This document shows, in pieces, positions 17,465 to 26,021 of a stretch of DNA of 64,000 nucleotides (positions are counted from its first letter, which is position 1; each line of letters starts with the position of its first letter). Source of the stretch: an uncultured Bacteroides sp. (GTDB lineage Bacteria; Bacteroidota; Bacteroidia; Bacteroidales; UBA932); assembly GCA_945874355.1 (NCBI GenBank), contig CAMCGB010000005.1, positions 1 through 64,000 of the forward strand, in the 5' to 3' direction. Under the pieces are notes generated by a model. That model did not search any database. It was not told the DNA's origin and saw nothing but the letters and a program-made list of their open reading frames with translations. Made by a program: the position numbers and the translations under genes.

Positions 17465-18232
17465 ATGGAACTGATAGACACCCACAGCCACATTTACGAC
17501 CCCGCATATGCCGAAGACCTCCCGGATGTCATCCTCCGAGCCCGGCAGGCAGGCGTGAGCGCCATAATCCAGGCCGACATAGACTCTAGAGAGAGGGAGG
17601 CGATGCTGTCCGTATGCGCCCGCTTCCCCGATATGCTGCCCTCGATGAGGGGCCTGTATCCCGGCAGCGTAAAGGACGACTGGAGGGACGAGGTGGACAA
17701 AGTTATAGAGTCCATCACCCCGGACACCGTAGCAATAGGTGAGATAGGGCTTGATTACCACTGGGATACGACCTGGAAGAAGGAGCAGGAAGAGGCCCTT
17801 CGGGTTCTTCTGGACCTGGCCTACAGCAAAGACCTGCCAGTCAATATCCACTGCCGGGACGCCACCGAAGACTTCATAAGAATTATAAAGGACTACGCCC
17901 ATCTGCACCTGAGGGGAAACCTGCACGCATACAGCGGAAGCCTGGAAACCTTCAGGCAGATAAGCCGCTACGGAGACTGGAGCGTAGGCATAGGAGGAGT
18001 GGTTACTTTCCGCAATTCAGCAATTGGCAAGGCCATAAGGGACATCCCACTGGAGCGGATAGTGCTTGAAACCGACGCCCCCTACCTTTCCCCGGTGCCG
18101 CATCGGGGAGAGCGCAACGAGAGCTCGCACCTGACGCTTATTGCCGGATTCATCGCCTCGGCAAAGGGCATCAGCATCGAAGAAGTAGCCGCAAAGACAA
18201 GCGAAAACGCAAAACGACTGTTCGGAATATGA
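17465..18232 (+). CDS. tatD: TatD-family metal-dependent hydrolase
   Basis: A 255-residue TIM-barrel hydrolase of the TatD DNase family. Metal ligands are visible in DTHSHIYD near the N-terminus, in GEIGLDYH (about residue 95), in NIHCRDA (about 125), in NLHAYSG (about 155) and in ETDAPYLSP (about 205). Family members show 3'-5' exonuclease or endonuclease activity. The start is ATG 17465; an upstream TTG lies inside the promoter element. The stop overlaps the ansA start by 4 bases (ATGA), so the two are translationally coupled. Confidence 0.9.
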   Translation: MELIDTHSHIYDPAYAEDLPDVILRARQAGVSAIIQADIDSREREAMLSVCARFPDMLPSMRGLYPGSVKDDWRDEVDKVIESITPDTVAIGEIGLDYHWDTTWKKEQEEALRVLLDLAYSKDLPVNIHCRDATEDFIRIIKDYAHLHLRGNLHAYSGSLETFRQISRYGDWSVGIGGVVTFRNSAIGKAIRDIPLERIVLETDAPYLSPVPHRGERNESSHLTLIAGFIASAKGISIEEVAAKTSENAKRLFGI

Positions 18233-19278
18233 ATCTGTTCAAAGACAAAGACTCGGGAGTGCTCCTTATTTACACCGGAGGCACCATAGGGATGAAAGAG
18301 GACCCTCAGAGCGGGACCCTGAAGCCCTTTGATTTCAATGCGCTGATGGAAGAAGTGCCGGAGCTGCGCAAGTTCGCCACCCACATCGACTCCTATACCT
18401 TCAACCCGCCCATAGACTCGTCAGATGTGGAGCCTTCCCTCTGGGTGTCGCTCGCCCACCTGATCGAGCAGGAATACAATCACTACGACGGATTTGTGGT
18501 TCTGCACGGCACCGACACCATGGCCTACAGCGCTTCGGCCCTGAGCTTTATGATTGACGACCTGGGCAAAAGCATAGTCTTCACCGGCAGCCAGCTCCCC
18601 ATAGGCAGCCTGCGCACGGACGGCAGGGAGAACCTGATTTCGGCCGTCGAGATTGCCTCGTCGAAGGATTCGAAAGGCCACTCGATGGTGCCGGAAGTGT
18701 GCATCTGCTTCAACTCGGGCCTGTATCGCGGCAACCGCAGCCGTAAAATCAACGCCACCGGTTTCGATGCCTTCACATCCCCAAACTACCCCCAGCTCGC
18801 TACGGCAGGAATAAACATAAAATACAACTACGGCTACATCCACTACCCCGAGAAATGGGACGCGGGCATCACTGTCCACGATGAGCTTGACACCAGGGTC
18901 TCCATCCTGAAGATCCACCCCGGAATCACCCGCCAGGCCGTAAGGGACATCCTCCTGGGAGAAGGCAGCAGGGCCGTGATTCTGGAGACCTACGGCTCGG
19001 GCAATGCGCCTTCTTCGCCGTGGTTCCTGGAGCTGGTCAGCGAAGCCTCCCGCAGCGGAAAGATTCTTCTGAATGTAACTCAATGCCTGAGCGGAGATGT
19101 GAATATGGACATCTATGCCACGGGCAAGTCTCTCAAGGAAGCCGGAGTCATCTCGGGCTACGACATAACCACAGAAAGCGCCCTCGGGAAGTTGTTCTCC
19201 CTGATGGGCCGCTACAAGGACAACTCCAGGGTGAAAACCCTTTTGGAAATGAATCTGAAAGGCGAAATATCAAAATAA
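18229..19278 (+). CDS. ansA: Type I (cytoplasmic) L-asparaginase
   Basis: A 349-residue asparaginase that converts L-asparagine to aspartate and ammonia. The first active-site block is YTGGTIGM, with the nucleophile Thr16. The second is HGTDTMAYSASALSF, with the Thr-Asp pair. There is no signal peptide, in keeping with the cytoplasmic AnsA type. It overlaps tatD by 4 bases. Confidence 0.95.
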   Translation: MNLFKDKDSGVLLIYTGGTIGMKEDPQSGTLKPFDFNALMEEVPELRKFATHIDSYTFNPPIDSSDVEPSLWVSLAHLIEQEYNHYDGFVVLHGTDTMAYSASALSFMIDDLGKSIVFTGSQLPIGSLRTDGRENLISAVEIASSKDSKGHSMVPEVCICFNSGLYRGNRSRKINATGFDAFTSPNYPQLATAGINIKYNYGYIHYPEKWDAGITVHDELDTRVSILKIHPGITRQAVRDILLGEGSRAVILETYGSGNAPSSPWFLELVSEASRSGKILLNVTQCLSGDVNMDIYATGKSLKEAGVISGYDITTESALGKLFSLMGRYKDNSRVKTLLEMNLKGEISK

Positions 19279-19364
19279 TTCTTGCCATATGAATTTTTTT
19301 TGCTAAATTGCACCGATTTTAAAAAGTCGAATAATATTACAACTAATACATTATTAAATTCATT

Positions 19365-20159
19365 ATGAAAAAGTTTTTCATGTTTTTGGCAGTTGCCGGC
19401 GTAATGGCCTTCTCTGCCAACATCGCATCCGCTCAGGACGAAACTGCTGCTCCGGCAGCTGCTGAAGAGGTTGTTGCCGCTCCGGCAAATGACCTTGAGG
19501 CTCTTACCGCAGGAGCTCCTGAAGTTCCTCTCCATCAGGCTCTCAAGACCAAGTTCATCGAGGGTGGTGCAGGATTCATGTCCCTGATTATCATCTGCCT
19601 TATCATTGGTCTTGCTCTTTCTATCGAGCGCATCCTCTACCTTACCTTCTCAAAGATCAACACCAAGAAGCTCGTTGCAGCCGTTGAGGCAGCTCTCGAG
19701 AAGGGTGGCATCGAGGAGGCAAAGAAGGTTTGCCGTGAGACCCGCGGACCTGTAGCAAGCATCTTCTACCAGGGACTTCTCCGCTATGAGCAGGGTGTTG
19801 ATGTCGTTGAAAAGACTGTCGTTTCTTACGGTTCAGTTCAGATGAGCGAAATGGAGAGCGGTCTCTCTTGGATTTCCCTCTTCATTGCTATCGCACCTTC
19901 ACTCGGATTCCTCGGAACCGTTATCGGTATGATCCAGGCATTCGATGCTATCCAGGCTGCTGGAGACATCTCTCCTAACGTTGTTGCCGGAGGTATGAAG
20001 GTCGCCCTCATCACCACTGTAGCAGGTTTGATTGTTGCAATGATTCTTCAGGTATTCTACAACTACATCCTTGCGAAGATTGAGTCCATCACCGTTGATA
20101 TGGAGGATTCTTCAATCTCCCTGATTGATGTACTTACCAAGTATAGCGAGAAGAAATAA
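19365..20159 (+). CDS. exbB: ExbB/TolQ/MotA-family proton-channel protein (cluster 1)
   Basis: A 264-residue protein. The N-terminus looks like a cleavable signal peptide ending ASAQ, followed by an Ala/Glu-rich linker (about 25-65). Three membrane segments follow at about 68-92, 160-185 and 205-230, with the family motif around PSLGFLGTVIGMIQAF. With ExbD it forms the proton-driven motor that energises TonB. Codon use is clearly richer in GCT, GTT, TCT and CTC than in neighbouring genes, suggesting high expression. It heads a four-gene operon that closes with a strong terminator. The 86-base upstream gap has no clear TAnnTTTG element. Confidence 0.88.
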   Translation: MKKFFMFLAVAGVMAFSANIASAQDETAAPAAAEEVVAAPANDLEALTAGAPEVPLHQALKTKFIEGGAGFMSLIIICLIIGLALSIERILYLTFSKINTKKLVAAVEAALEKGGIEEAKKVCRETRGPVASIFYQGLLRYEQGVDVVEKTVVSYGSVQMSEMESGLSWISLFIAIAPSLGFLGTVIGMIQAFDAIQAAGDISPNVVAGGMKVALITTVAGLIVAMILQVFYNYILAKIESITVDMEDSSISLIDVLTKYSEKK

Positions 20160-20179
20160 TCATTTTTGCACACAATTAT

Positions 20180-20614
20180 ATGAAACTCAATAAATTTTTC
20201 AAATGGCTCTTGCTGGTGCTGATTCTCGTCAGTGTCGGTCTGTTGGTGTGGGGCTTCGTTGTAGGCTTCGCATCCAATGACGGCCGCGCTGTAGAGGTTC
20301 TGCTCTACTGGGCCTACTTCATGGTCGGCCTTGGACTCGTTTCGTGGGTCCTCATAGGCGGTATCGTGATGGCGAAGAACAATCCGAAGTCCCTCATTAA
20401 GCTGGGCGTCGGACTCGTAGTCATTGCGGCCATTTGCTTTGTTGCATACCTTCTCGCTCCCGCCAATCCCGCATTCGGCAGAGAGGGCATGGACAGCTTC
20501 GGAAAGCTTAAGCTTACCGATACAATCCTCAACCTCACATACTTCGCCGGCGCTCTTGCAATTGTTTCAATTGTAGTCGGAGAAGTTCGTCTTGCAATCA
20601 CTAATAGGAAATAA
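20180..20614 (+). CDS. Four-helix membrane protein of the Exb operon
   Basis: A 144-residue protein with four predicted membrane segments (about residues 8-30, 42-65, 75-95 and 115-137). I do not recognise a functional family. Similar small membrane genes sit between exbB and exbD in other Bacteroidetes, so a structural or assembly role in the Exb motor is a reasonable inference. It lies 20 bases after exbB and 3 bases before exbD. Confidence 0.6.
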   Translation: MKLNKFFKWLLLVLILVSVGLLVWGFVVGFASNDGRAVEVLLYWAYFMVGLGLVSWVLIGGIVMAKNNPKSLIKLGVGLVVIAAICFVAYLLAPANPAFGREGMDSFGKLKLTDTILNLTYFAGALAIVSIVVGEVRLAITNRK

Positions 20615-20617
20615 ATT

Positions 20618-21196
20618 ATGGGCAAGAAGAAAACACCGGCAATCAACTCAAGTTCTACTGCGGATATTGCATTCCTTCTGCTGTGCTACTTCCTGATGAC
20701 AACGACTATGGGATCCCAGACGGGTCTTTCACGCCGTCTGCCCCCTATGCCGACTGAAGACCAGAAGCTCGAGAACCAGAAGGTAAACAAGCGCAACATC
20801 CTCATAGTCAAGATTAACAGTCACGACAGACTGTTTGCAGGTGGCGAGCCCATGGAAATCACTTTCCTCAAAGACAAGGTGAAGGAATTCCTTACCAACC
20901 CCACCAATGACCCCAACCTTCCCGAGAGGGAGATGAAGGAAATTGAGGGCTTCGGTCAATATCCTGTTTCAAAGGGCGTTATCTCGCTCCAGAACGACCG
21001 CGGTACCAGCTACCAGGCTTATATCGCTGTCCAGAACGAGCTGGTAAAGGCCATCAACGAGCTCCGTGACGACTTTTCGTACAACAACTTCGGAAAGAAG
21101 TTCATGGCCCTCGATGAGGATCAGCAGAATATTGTAAAGGACGCAATTCCTCAGCAGATCTCTGAGGCAGAACCTATGGAAGTTAAAAGGAGATAA
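20618..21196 (+). CDS. exbD: ExbD/TolR-family protein (first of two in cluster 1)
   Basis: A 192-residue protein with a short cytoplasmic N-terminus, one membrane segment (about 14-34) containing the conserved Asp of STADIAFLLLCYF, and a periplasmic domain. It is longer than typical ExbD (about 140) because of an insertion around residues 85-110. Two different ExbD proteins in one operon are common in Bacteroidetes and may form a mixed dimer inside the ExbB pentamer. Confidence 0.85.
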   Translation: MGKKKTPAINSSSTADIAFLLLCYFLMTTTMGSQTGLSRRLPPMPTEDQKLENQKVNKRNILIVKINSHDRLFAGGEPMEITFLKDKVKEFLTNPTNDPNLPEREMKEIEGFGQYPVSKGVISLQNDRGTSYQAYIAVQNELVKAINELRDDFSYNNFGKKFMALDEDQQNIVKDAIPQQISEAEPMEVKRR

Positions 21197-21201
21197 ATAT
21201 T

Positions 21202-21669
21202 ATGTCAAAGTTCAATAAAGGCGGAAAGAAAGAGATGCCGGGAATCACTTCGAGTTCCCTCTCTGATATCGTATTCATGCTCCTCTTCTTCTTTATGGTT
21301 ACCACGCAGATGCGTGAGACCGAGAACAAGGTTATGGTGAAGATTCCTGAAGCATCCGAGTCAGTGAAGCTTGAAAGGAAGGACCTCAACTCATACATCA
21401 ACATCGGAACCCCTATCCTGTCCCTCCAGGGCCAGTACGGTACCGAGCCCCGTATCCAGCTGAACGATTCTTTCAAGACCACTACGGACATTCGTGACTT
21501 CATCGCCGCAGAGCGCGATTCCAAGAGTGAGGCAGACCGCCAGTTTATGACCGTCAGCATCAGAGCTGACCAGGATGTAAGAATGGGTATCGTCAGTGAC
21601 GTAAAGCAGGAACTCAGAAGATGCTCCGCACTGAAGATCATGTACTCTACAAGAAAACCGGCTGAGTAA
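21202..21669 (+). CDS. exbD: ExbD/TolR-family protein (second of two in cluster 1)
   Basis: A 155-residue protein. The membrane segment at about 18-38 has the channel Asp in SLSDIVFMLLFFF, followed by a periplasmic domain that ends with the usual RADQDVRMGIV strand. It starts 5 bases after the first exbD and is the last gene of the operon, closing before the terminator at 21690-21719. Confidence 0.87.
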   Translation: MSKFNKGGKKEMPGITSSSLSDIVFMLLFFFMVTTQMRETENKVMVKIPEASESVKLERKDLNSYINIGTPILSLQGQYGTEPRIQLNDSFKTTTDIRDFIAAERDSKSEADRQFMTVSIRADQDVRMGIVSDVKQELRRCSALKIMYSTRKPAE

Positions 21670-21689
21670 AGTCAGTCAGTACACGATAG

Positions 21690-21719
21690 AAGCAGCCCCC
21701 TTTATGAGGGCTGCTTTTT
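21690..21719 (+). terminator. Rho-independent terminator of the Exb operon
   Basis: AAGCAGCCC and GGGCTGCTT form a 9-base-pair stem with a loop of about 8-9 bases, running into a short T tract. It lies 20 bases after the last exbD stop and 18 bases before asnS, so asnS needs its own promoter or read-through. Confidence 0.85.
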
Positions 21720-21736
21720 AAAATCCAAAAAGCAAT

Positions 21737-23140
21737 ATGAAGGAAGTAAGCCGTAAAAAGGTTAAGGACCTGCTGGAATTGCAGGCAGGTGAAGATGTTC
21801 TTGCCAAAGGTTGGGTAAGGACAAAAAGAGGCAACAAAGAGATTGCTTTCATAGCACTGAACGACGGATCCACCATCAAGAACATTCAGATTGTGGTGGA
21901 CAAGAATCCCGAAACTGAAGCCGTGCTCGCCAAGATTACCACCGGAGCATGCATCGCAGTCCGGGGCAAGCTGGTCGAGTCTGTCGGGAGCGGGCAGAAG
22001 GTTGAGATACATGCTGAGCAGATAGAGATTTATGGCACCTGCGACCCTATGAGATATCCTCTCCAGAAGAAGGACACCTCTATGGAGTACCTCAGGACAG
22101 TGGCCCATATGCGTCCCAGGACCAATACTTTCGGAGCAGTCCTCAGGCTTCGCAGCCAGATGGCCTATGCCATTCACGACTACTTCCACTCCAAGGGCTT
22201 CGCTTACCTCAACACTCCCCTCATCACCACTGCCGACGCAGAGGGCGCAGGGCAGATGTTCCAGGTGACGACTCTCGATTTGAACAATGTCCCCAAGGAC
22301 AAGAAGGGTCAGGTTGACTATTCAAAGGACTTCTTCGGCAAGCAGGCAAGCCTCACCGTGAGCGGACAGCTTGAAGGCGAACTGGGCGCAACCGCCCTCG
22401 GAGAGATTTACACTTTCGGCCCTACTTTCAGAGCCGAGAACTCCAACACTCCCCGTCACCTGGCTGAGTTCTGGATGATCGAGCCCGAGATGGCTTTCTA
22501 CGACATCAAGGACAATATGGATCTGGCCGAGGACTTCATCAAGTATCTGGTGCGCTATGCCCTGGACAACTGCCTTGACGACATCACTTTCCTTAACGAC
22601 AGATATGACAACGAGCTCATCGAAAGGCTGCGCGGCGTGGTTGATACCGACTTCGTCCGTCTGGAGTACACCGACGGCATCGCCATCCTCGAGCAGGCCG
22701 TCAAGGACGGAGTGAAGTTCGAATACCCTGTATATTGGGGTGTTGACCTGCAGAGCGAGCACGAGAGGTTCCTGGTTGAGCAGCACTTCCGCAAGCCAGT
22801 AATCCTGACCGGCTATCCGAAGGACATCAAGGCTTTCTATATGAAGCAGAACGAGGACGGAAAGACCGTCAGGGCTATGGACGTGCTCTTCCCCAAGATT
22901 GGAGAGATCATAGGCGGAAGCGAGCGTGAGGCTGACCTCGAGAAGCTTGAGGGCAGAATCAACGAGCTCGGAATGAGCAGACGCAGCCTGGAGTGGTACA
23001 TCGACACCCGCCGCTTCGGAAGCTGCCCTCACAGCGGATTCGGCCTCGGATTCGAGAGGCTGCTGCTTTTCATCACCGGAATGAGCAACATCAGGGACGT
23101 GATTCCTTTCCCCAGAACCCCCAAGAACGCAGAGTTTTAA
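21737..23140 (+). CDS. asnS: Asparaginyl-tRNA synthetase
   Basis: A 467-residue class IIb synthetase of usual length. An N-terminal OB-fold anticodon-binding domain (about 1-115) is followed by the class II catalytic core. Motif 2 is [24 protein letters not shown], split here as [16 protein letters not shown] and its continuation; motif 3 is [12 protein letters not shown]. It charges tRNA-Asn. The udk gene follows after 18 bases. Confidence 0.96.
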   Translation: MKEVSRKKVKDLLELQAGEDVLAKGWVRTKRGNKEIAFIALNDGSTIKNIQIVVDKNPETEAVLAKITTGACIAVRGKLVESVGSGQKVEIHAEQIEIYGTCDPMRYPLQKKDTSMEYLRTVAHMRPRTNTFGAVLRLRSQMAYAIHDYFHSKGFAYLNTPLITTADAEGAGQMFQVTTLDLNNVPKDKKGQVDYSKDFFGKQASLTVSGQLEGELGATALGEIYTFGPTFRAENSNTPRHLAEFWMIEPEMAFYDIKDNMDLAEDFIKYLVRYALDNCLDDITFLNDRYDNELIERLRGVVDTDFVRLEYTDGIAILEQAVKDGVKFEYPVYWGVDLQSEHERFLVEQHFRKPVILTGYPKDIKAFYMKQNEDGKTVRAMDVLFPKIGEIIGGSEREADLEKLEGRINELGMSRRSLEWYIDTRRFGSCPHSGFGLGFERLLLFITGMSNIRDVIPFPRTPKNAEF

Positions 23141-23158
23141 CCCTTATAAACAATCAGT

Positions 23159-23785
23159 ATGCTTGTAATTGGTATAGCCGGCGGCTCAGGCTCAGGCAAG
23201 ACAACGGTCGTGAAGGCCATAACAGAGAGGCTCAGCAACGAGAGAGTTGTGGTAATCCCCCAGGACTCCTACTACAAGGACTCCAGCGACCTTACCGACG
23301 AAGAGAAAAGGGCCCACAACTTCGACCATCCGGACGCTATAGACTGGGACCTGCTATGCTCCCAGCTCAACCAGCTCAAGCAGGGTCAGAGCGTGGAGCA
23401 GCCTGTATATTCGTACATATCCTGCAGCAGGTCCAAGACCGAAACTGTCAAGGTGAACCCCGCTGACGTGATCATCGTCGAAGGTATACTGATATTCACA
23501 TGCAAGGAGCTTCGCGAGCAGATGGACATCAAGCTGTTCGTGGATGCGGATGACGACGACCGCCTGATGAGGGTTATGTCGCGCGACATCAGCGAAAGGG
23601 GCAAGGATGTGCGCTGGGTCATAGAGCGCTACTCCCGGACCGTAAAGCCGATGTACCTGCAGTTCATTGAGCCGAGCAAGCGATACGCCGATATCATCAT
23701 CCCACAGGGAGGGCATAACAAAGTCGCTATCGACATCATTACCAATACAATAGAAAAGTCTCTGAGAGACAAACTCGGCAAATGA
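23159..23785 (+). CDS. udk: Uridine kinase
   Basis: A 208-residue P-loop kinase that phosphorylates uridine and cytidine. Walker A GGSGSGKT (residues 8-15), the FDHPDAIDWDLL substrate motif and VEGILIF (Walker B) are all present. Length fits Udk. It overlaps the next gene by 4 bases (ATGA). Confidence 0.93.
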   Translation: MLVIGIAGGSGSGKTTVVKAITERLSNERVVVIPQDSYYKDSSDLTDEEKRAHNFDHPDAIDWDLLCSQLNQLKQGQSVEQPVYSYISCSRSKTETVKVNPADVIIVEGILIFTCKELREQMDIKLFVDADDDDRLMRVMSRDISERGKDVRWVIERYSRTVKPMYLQFIEPSKRYADIIIPQGGHNKVAIDIITNTIEKSLRDKLGK

Positions 23786-24519
23786 GCAAGAGGCTGAGCA
23801 CAGAAGACAAAGCAGGAGTATATATGACCGTCATAATCCATTTGGCGGTCATAATAGTCTTGCTTATAAGCGGACTGGGCTACAGCCTGAAAAGCGAGAA
23901 CAGCTTTGTGCTGGACTTTTCTAAGTACGAGGACATAGAAAAACTTCAACGCGAGGCCGAGAAGCTGGAAAAGGAGCTGGCCTTCAAACAGAGCATCGCC
24001 GACAAGCTGGAGAAGGAGCTGGCTGCCGCCGGAGCCCGGAGCGAGGTGCGCAATGTGGCGGTGGACCGCTCGCAGCTCAAGGACGACCGCGGCACTGACG
24101 CGGAGAAGCTCTACAAAGACGCCGAGAGGCTCCAGAAGGAGCTCTCCTCGGGCTATGAGCTGCCGAGCTCGGATGTTGCCAATCCGAAGAGCAACTCTGC
24201 TGATAAGAAGAAAGAAGAGAGCAAGCCGGCAGCCTATCAGGGACCTTCGGTAGTGTCATACGAGCTATCGGGCCGTAAGGCAAGCTACCTTCCCATTCCG
24301 GCGTACAGGTGCCAGGGCGGCGGCGAGGTGAAAGTACTGATAGGTGTGAGTCCTGCCGGAGCAGTGGTGGAGGCGAAGGTGGACGACAGCGCTTCGTCCT
24401 CTGACCAATGCCTGAGGAGCTACGCTATAAGGGCCGCCCGTCTGTCTAAATTCTCAATCAAATCCGACGCCCCCTCCAAGCAGAGCGGCTACATCATCTA
24501 CTCCTTCATCGCCCAGTAG
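23782..24519 (+). CDS. TonB-like periplasm-spanning protein
   Basis: A 245-residue protein with one N-terminal membrane segment (about 14-36), a heptad-rich coiled coil (about 48-80, repeats of EKLEKELA type), a polar linker, and a compact C-terminal domain (about 155-245) with the GEVKVLIGVSPAGAVVEAKV pattern of TonB/TolA C-terminal domains. The C-terminal domain contains two Cys (CQGG and QCLRS) that could form a disulfide. It overlaps udk by 4 bases, so it is probably expressed with asnS and udk rather than with an ExbB gene. It may act as a third energy transducer. Confidence 0.6.
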   Translation: MSKRLSTEDKAGVYMTVIIHLAVIIVLLISGLGYSLKSENSFVLDFSKYEDIEKLQREAEKLEKELAFKQSIADKLEKELAAAGARSEVRNVAVDRSQLKDDRGTDAEKLYKDAERLQKELSSGYELPSSDVANPKSNSADKKKEESKPAAYQGPSVVSYELSGRKASYLPIPAYRCQGGGEVKVLIGVSPAGAVVEAKVDDSASSSDQCLRSYAIRAARLSKFSIKSDAPSKQSGYIIYSFIAQ

Positions 24520-24540
24520 CCCCTTCATTGCCCAGTAGCC
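24503..24540. repeat. 19-base tandem duplication at the edge of the accessory island
   Basis: CCTTCATCGCCCAGTAGCC (24503-24521) is followed directly by a copy with one T for C change (24522-24540). The first copy holds the last codons and stop of the TonB-like gene. The second supplies the last codons and stop of the convergent regulator gene. This marks the left boundary of the island. Confidence 0.7.
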
Positions 24541-25961
24541 TCTGCGGCGTCCTCTCCCCTATCGTCAATAATCCTCCATTCTCCACCTTTATCACCGCCT
24601 TGCCGTGCAATCTTCTTGGTTTCGCGTAAATAAACGACGTCGCGAGCCACTGTTCTCTCTGATACATTAAGGCTCCGGGCCAATTCAGCCAATGAAATAC
24701 CTGGATATCGGCGCATTAATTCCAGAATAATCTGTTCCCGTTTAGCCCTTCCTTTGAGGTTTCTTCCGACATTTTCTATGACATTTTCTATGACATTTTC
24801 TATGACATTTTGGGAAGATGCAGGACTCTTCTTATACAGAACTGTTGTAAAGGAACCTTCAGTATGGTACTCCGGTGCCGGAAGCCCAGCAATACGCATC
24901 AATTCTGTCATTCTTGGAATTCCGGAACCTACTTTCTCCACTAAATCCATCCGGGTGAAGAGATCGAACACCTTAGGATTGCGGGACTTACTCATGTGTC
25001 CAAAATTCTTAGCCACTATAGGAAGCAGACCGCCTGGATTAGAAATCTCAAGTCTATCGTCATATAACTCCACCATAATATTGGCGGCAGTATCGTAATA
25101 ATCCCGGTGGCAAATTGAATTGGTAAGTGCTTCTTTTATAGCATCTAACGGAATCTCCCACTTCTCTATACGGGAATTGAAGCCGTCCATGATGTATTCT
25201 ACAGCCAAACGTTGCTTCAGCCATTTGGTAGTCTCATTGTACTGACTGAGGAGCGGACCTCCAATGGTCTTGGAGTCAATTATGTGGACTTTGTTCGTCC
25301 CTTTAAAGAGAACGCAGCGCACAACAGCTTGTGGAATCCTCTTTCCGCATTCATCTGAGAAAAACATCGGAACGACATTGGTCATTTCTCCTTTCTTGCC
25401 AAGCAGTCCCATATTCCATATTAGTTCCGAATCAGGGGAAGTAGAGGTAATGCCAGCCTTCTCCTTAAATGCTCTTACTGCTTGCGTAGAGACCTCCTCC
25501 ATCTTGAACCATTTATTCATCGCTTCGTCATAATGTAGGGCACCTGCATCATCGAATAGTTGTCGGATTTCGGTCGGAGTACGAAGTTTCTGAGAATTGG
25601 CTCCCCGCCGCACAAAGATAGAACCAGAAGCGACATAAGGCTTTTGATCTCCTTCTTGAACTTCAATCACCCAGATTTCGCGCCCCTTAACAGTGAGTGG
25701 ATATAACTCGCTATAAACTGCCGGTTGAATGGCGTCTAGAGAATCTTGAATTGATGAACGCTTAGTATTGTCGATGGTGAAACCCTTTACGAAATCGCTT
25801 TTATTATTTACTCCAATAAAGATGTAGCCACCGGTAGCATTGGAAAATGCACATACCTCTTCACTCAATTCCCTCACCTTTGAGGGTACGGCTTCTTTGA
25901 ATTCGATGTGCTGGCCTTCTCCTAGGGCAATCAATTCTAATGCTTTTTTCTCGTCAATCAT
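24525..25961 (-). CDS. Schlafen/AlbA_2-type ATP-binding transcriptional regulator
   Basis: A 478-residue protein. The N-terminal AlbA_2 (Schlafen) domain spans about residues 10-130, with EGQHIEFKEA and the GGYIFIGVNN motif. A middle GHKL-type ATPase-like domain (about 270-390) contains EALTNSICHRDY, the LEISNPGGL motif and VGSGIPRM. A low-complexity linker with the tetrapeptide NVIE repeated three times precedes a C-terminal helix-turn-helix (about 420-465, ISLAELARSLNVSERTVARDV). Such proteins are common in mobile or defence regions; their role is not established. The start at 25961 is set by the -7 element 19 bases upstream; the frame continues 5' but runs antisense through the neighbouring remnant. 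It is more AT-rich than the flanking core genes. Confidence 0.8.
   Translation of the reverse strand: MIDEKKALELIALGEGQHIEFKEAVPSKVRELSEEVCAFSNATGGYIFIGVNNKSDFVKGFTIDNTKRSSIQDSLDAIQPAVYSELYPLTVKGREIWVIEVQEGDQKPYVASGSIFVRRGANSQKLRTPTEIRQLFDDAGALHYDEAMNKWFKMEEVSTQAVRAFKEKAGITSTSPDSELIWNMGLLGKKGEMTNVVPMFFSDECGKRIPQAVVRCVLFKGTNKVHIIDSKTIGGPLLSQYNETTKWLKQRLAVEYIMDGFNSRIEKWEIPLDAIKEALTNSICHRDYYDTAANIMVELYDDRLEISNPGGLLPIVAKNFGHMSKSRNPKVFDLFTRMDLVEKVGSGIPRMTELMRIAGLPAPEYHTEGSFTTVLYKKSPASSQNVIENVIENVIENVGRNLKGRAKREQIILELMRRYPGISLAELARSLNVSERTVARDVVYLRETKKIARQGGDKGGEWRIIDDRGEDAAEATGQ
24769..24816. repeat. 12-base in-frame tandem repeat
   Basis: Three exact copies of GACATTTTCTAT and a fourth partial copy. 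On the minus strand they encode the NVIE repeats in the linker of the regulator. Copy-number change by slippage would add or remove four residues without a frameshift. Confidence 0.8.
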
Positions 25962-25980
25962 ATCGTTAGGTCTTTGTTTG

Positions 25981-25988
25981 CAAAGATA
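25981..25988 (-). promoter_or_regulatory. -7 element for the AlbA_2-type regulator
   Basis: CAAAGATA on the plus strand reads TATCTTTG on the minus strand, an exact consensus. It ends 19 bases before ATG 25961. TTTG immediately to its left forms a TTTGCAAA core like that of the divergent promoters elsewhere in the window. Confidence 0.65.
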
Positions 25989-26021
25989 CTGAATTGATTT
26001 GGATTTTTCACGGCAACATAG

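Noticed and set aside
24769..24816. Possible CRISPR-like or VNTR array
   Set aside because: The units are 12 bases, contiguous and in frame with a protein linker; there are no spacers.
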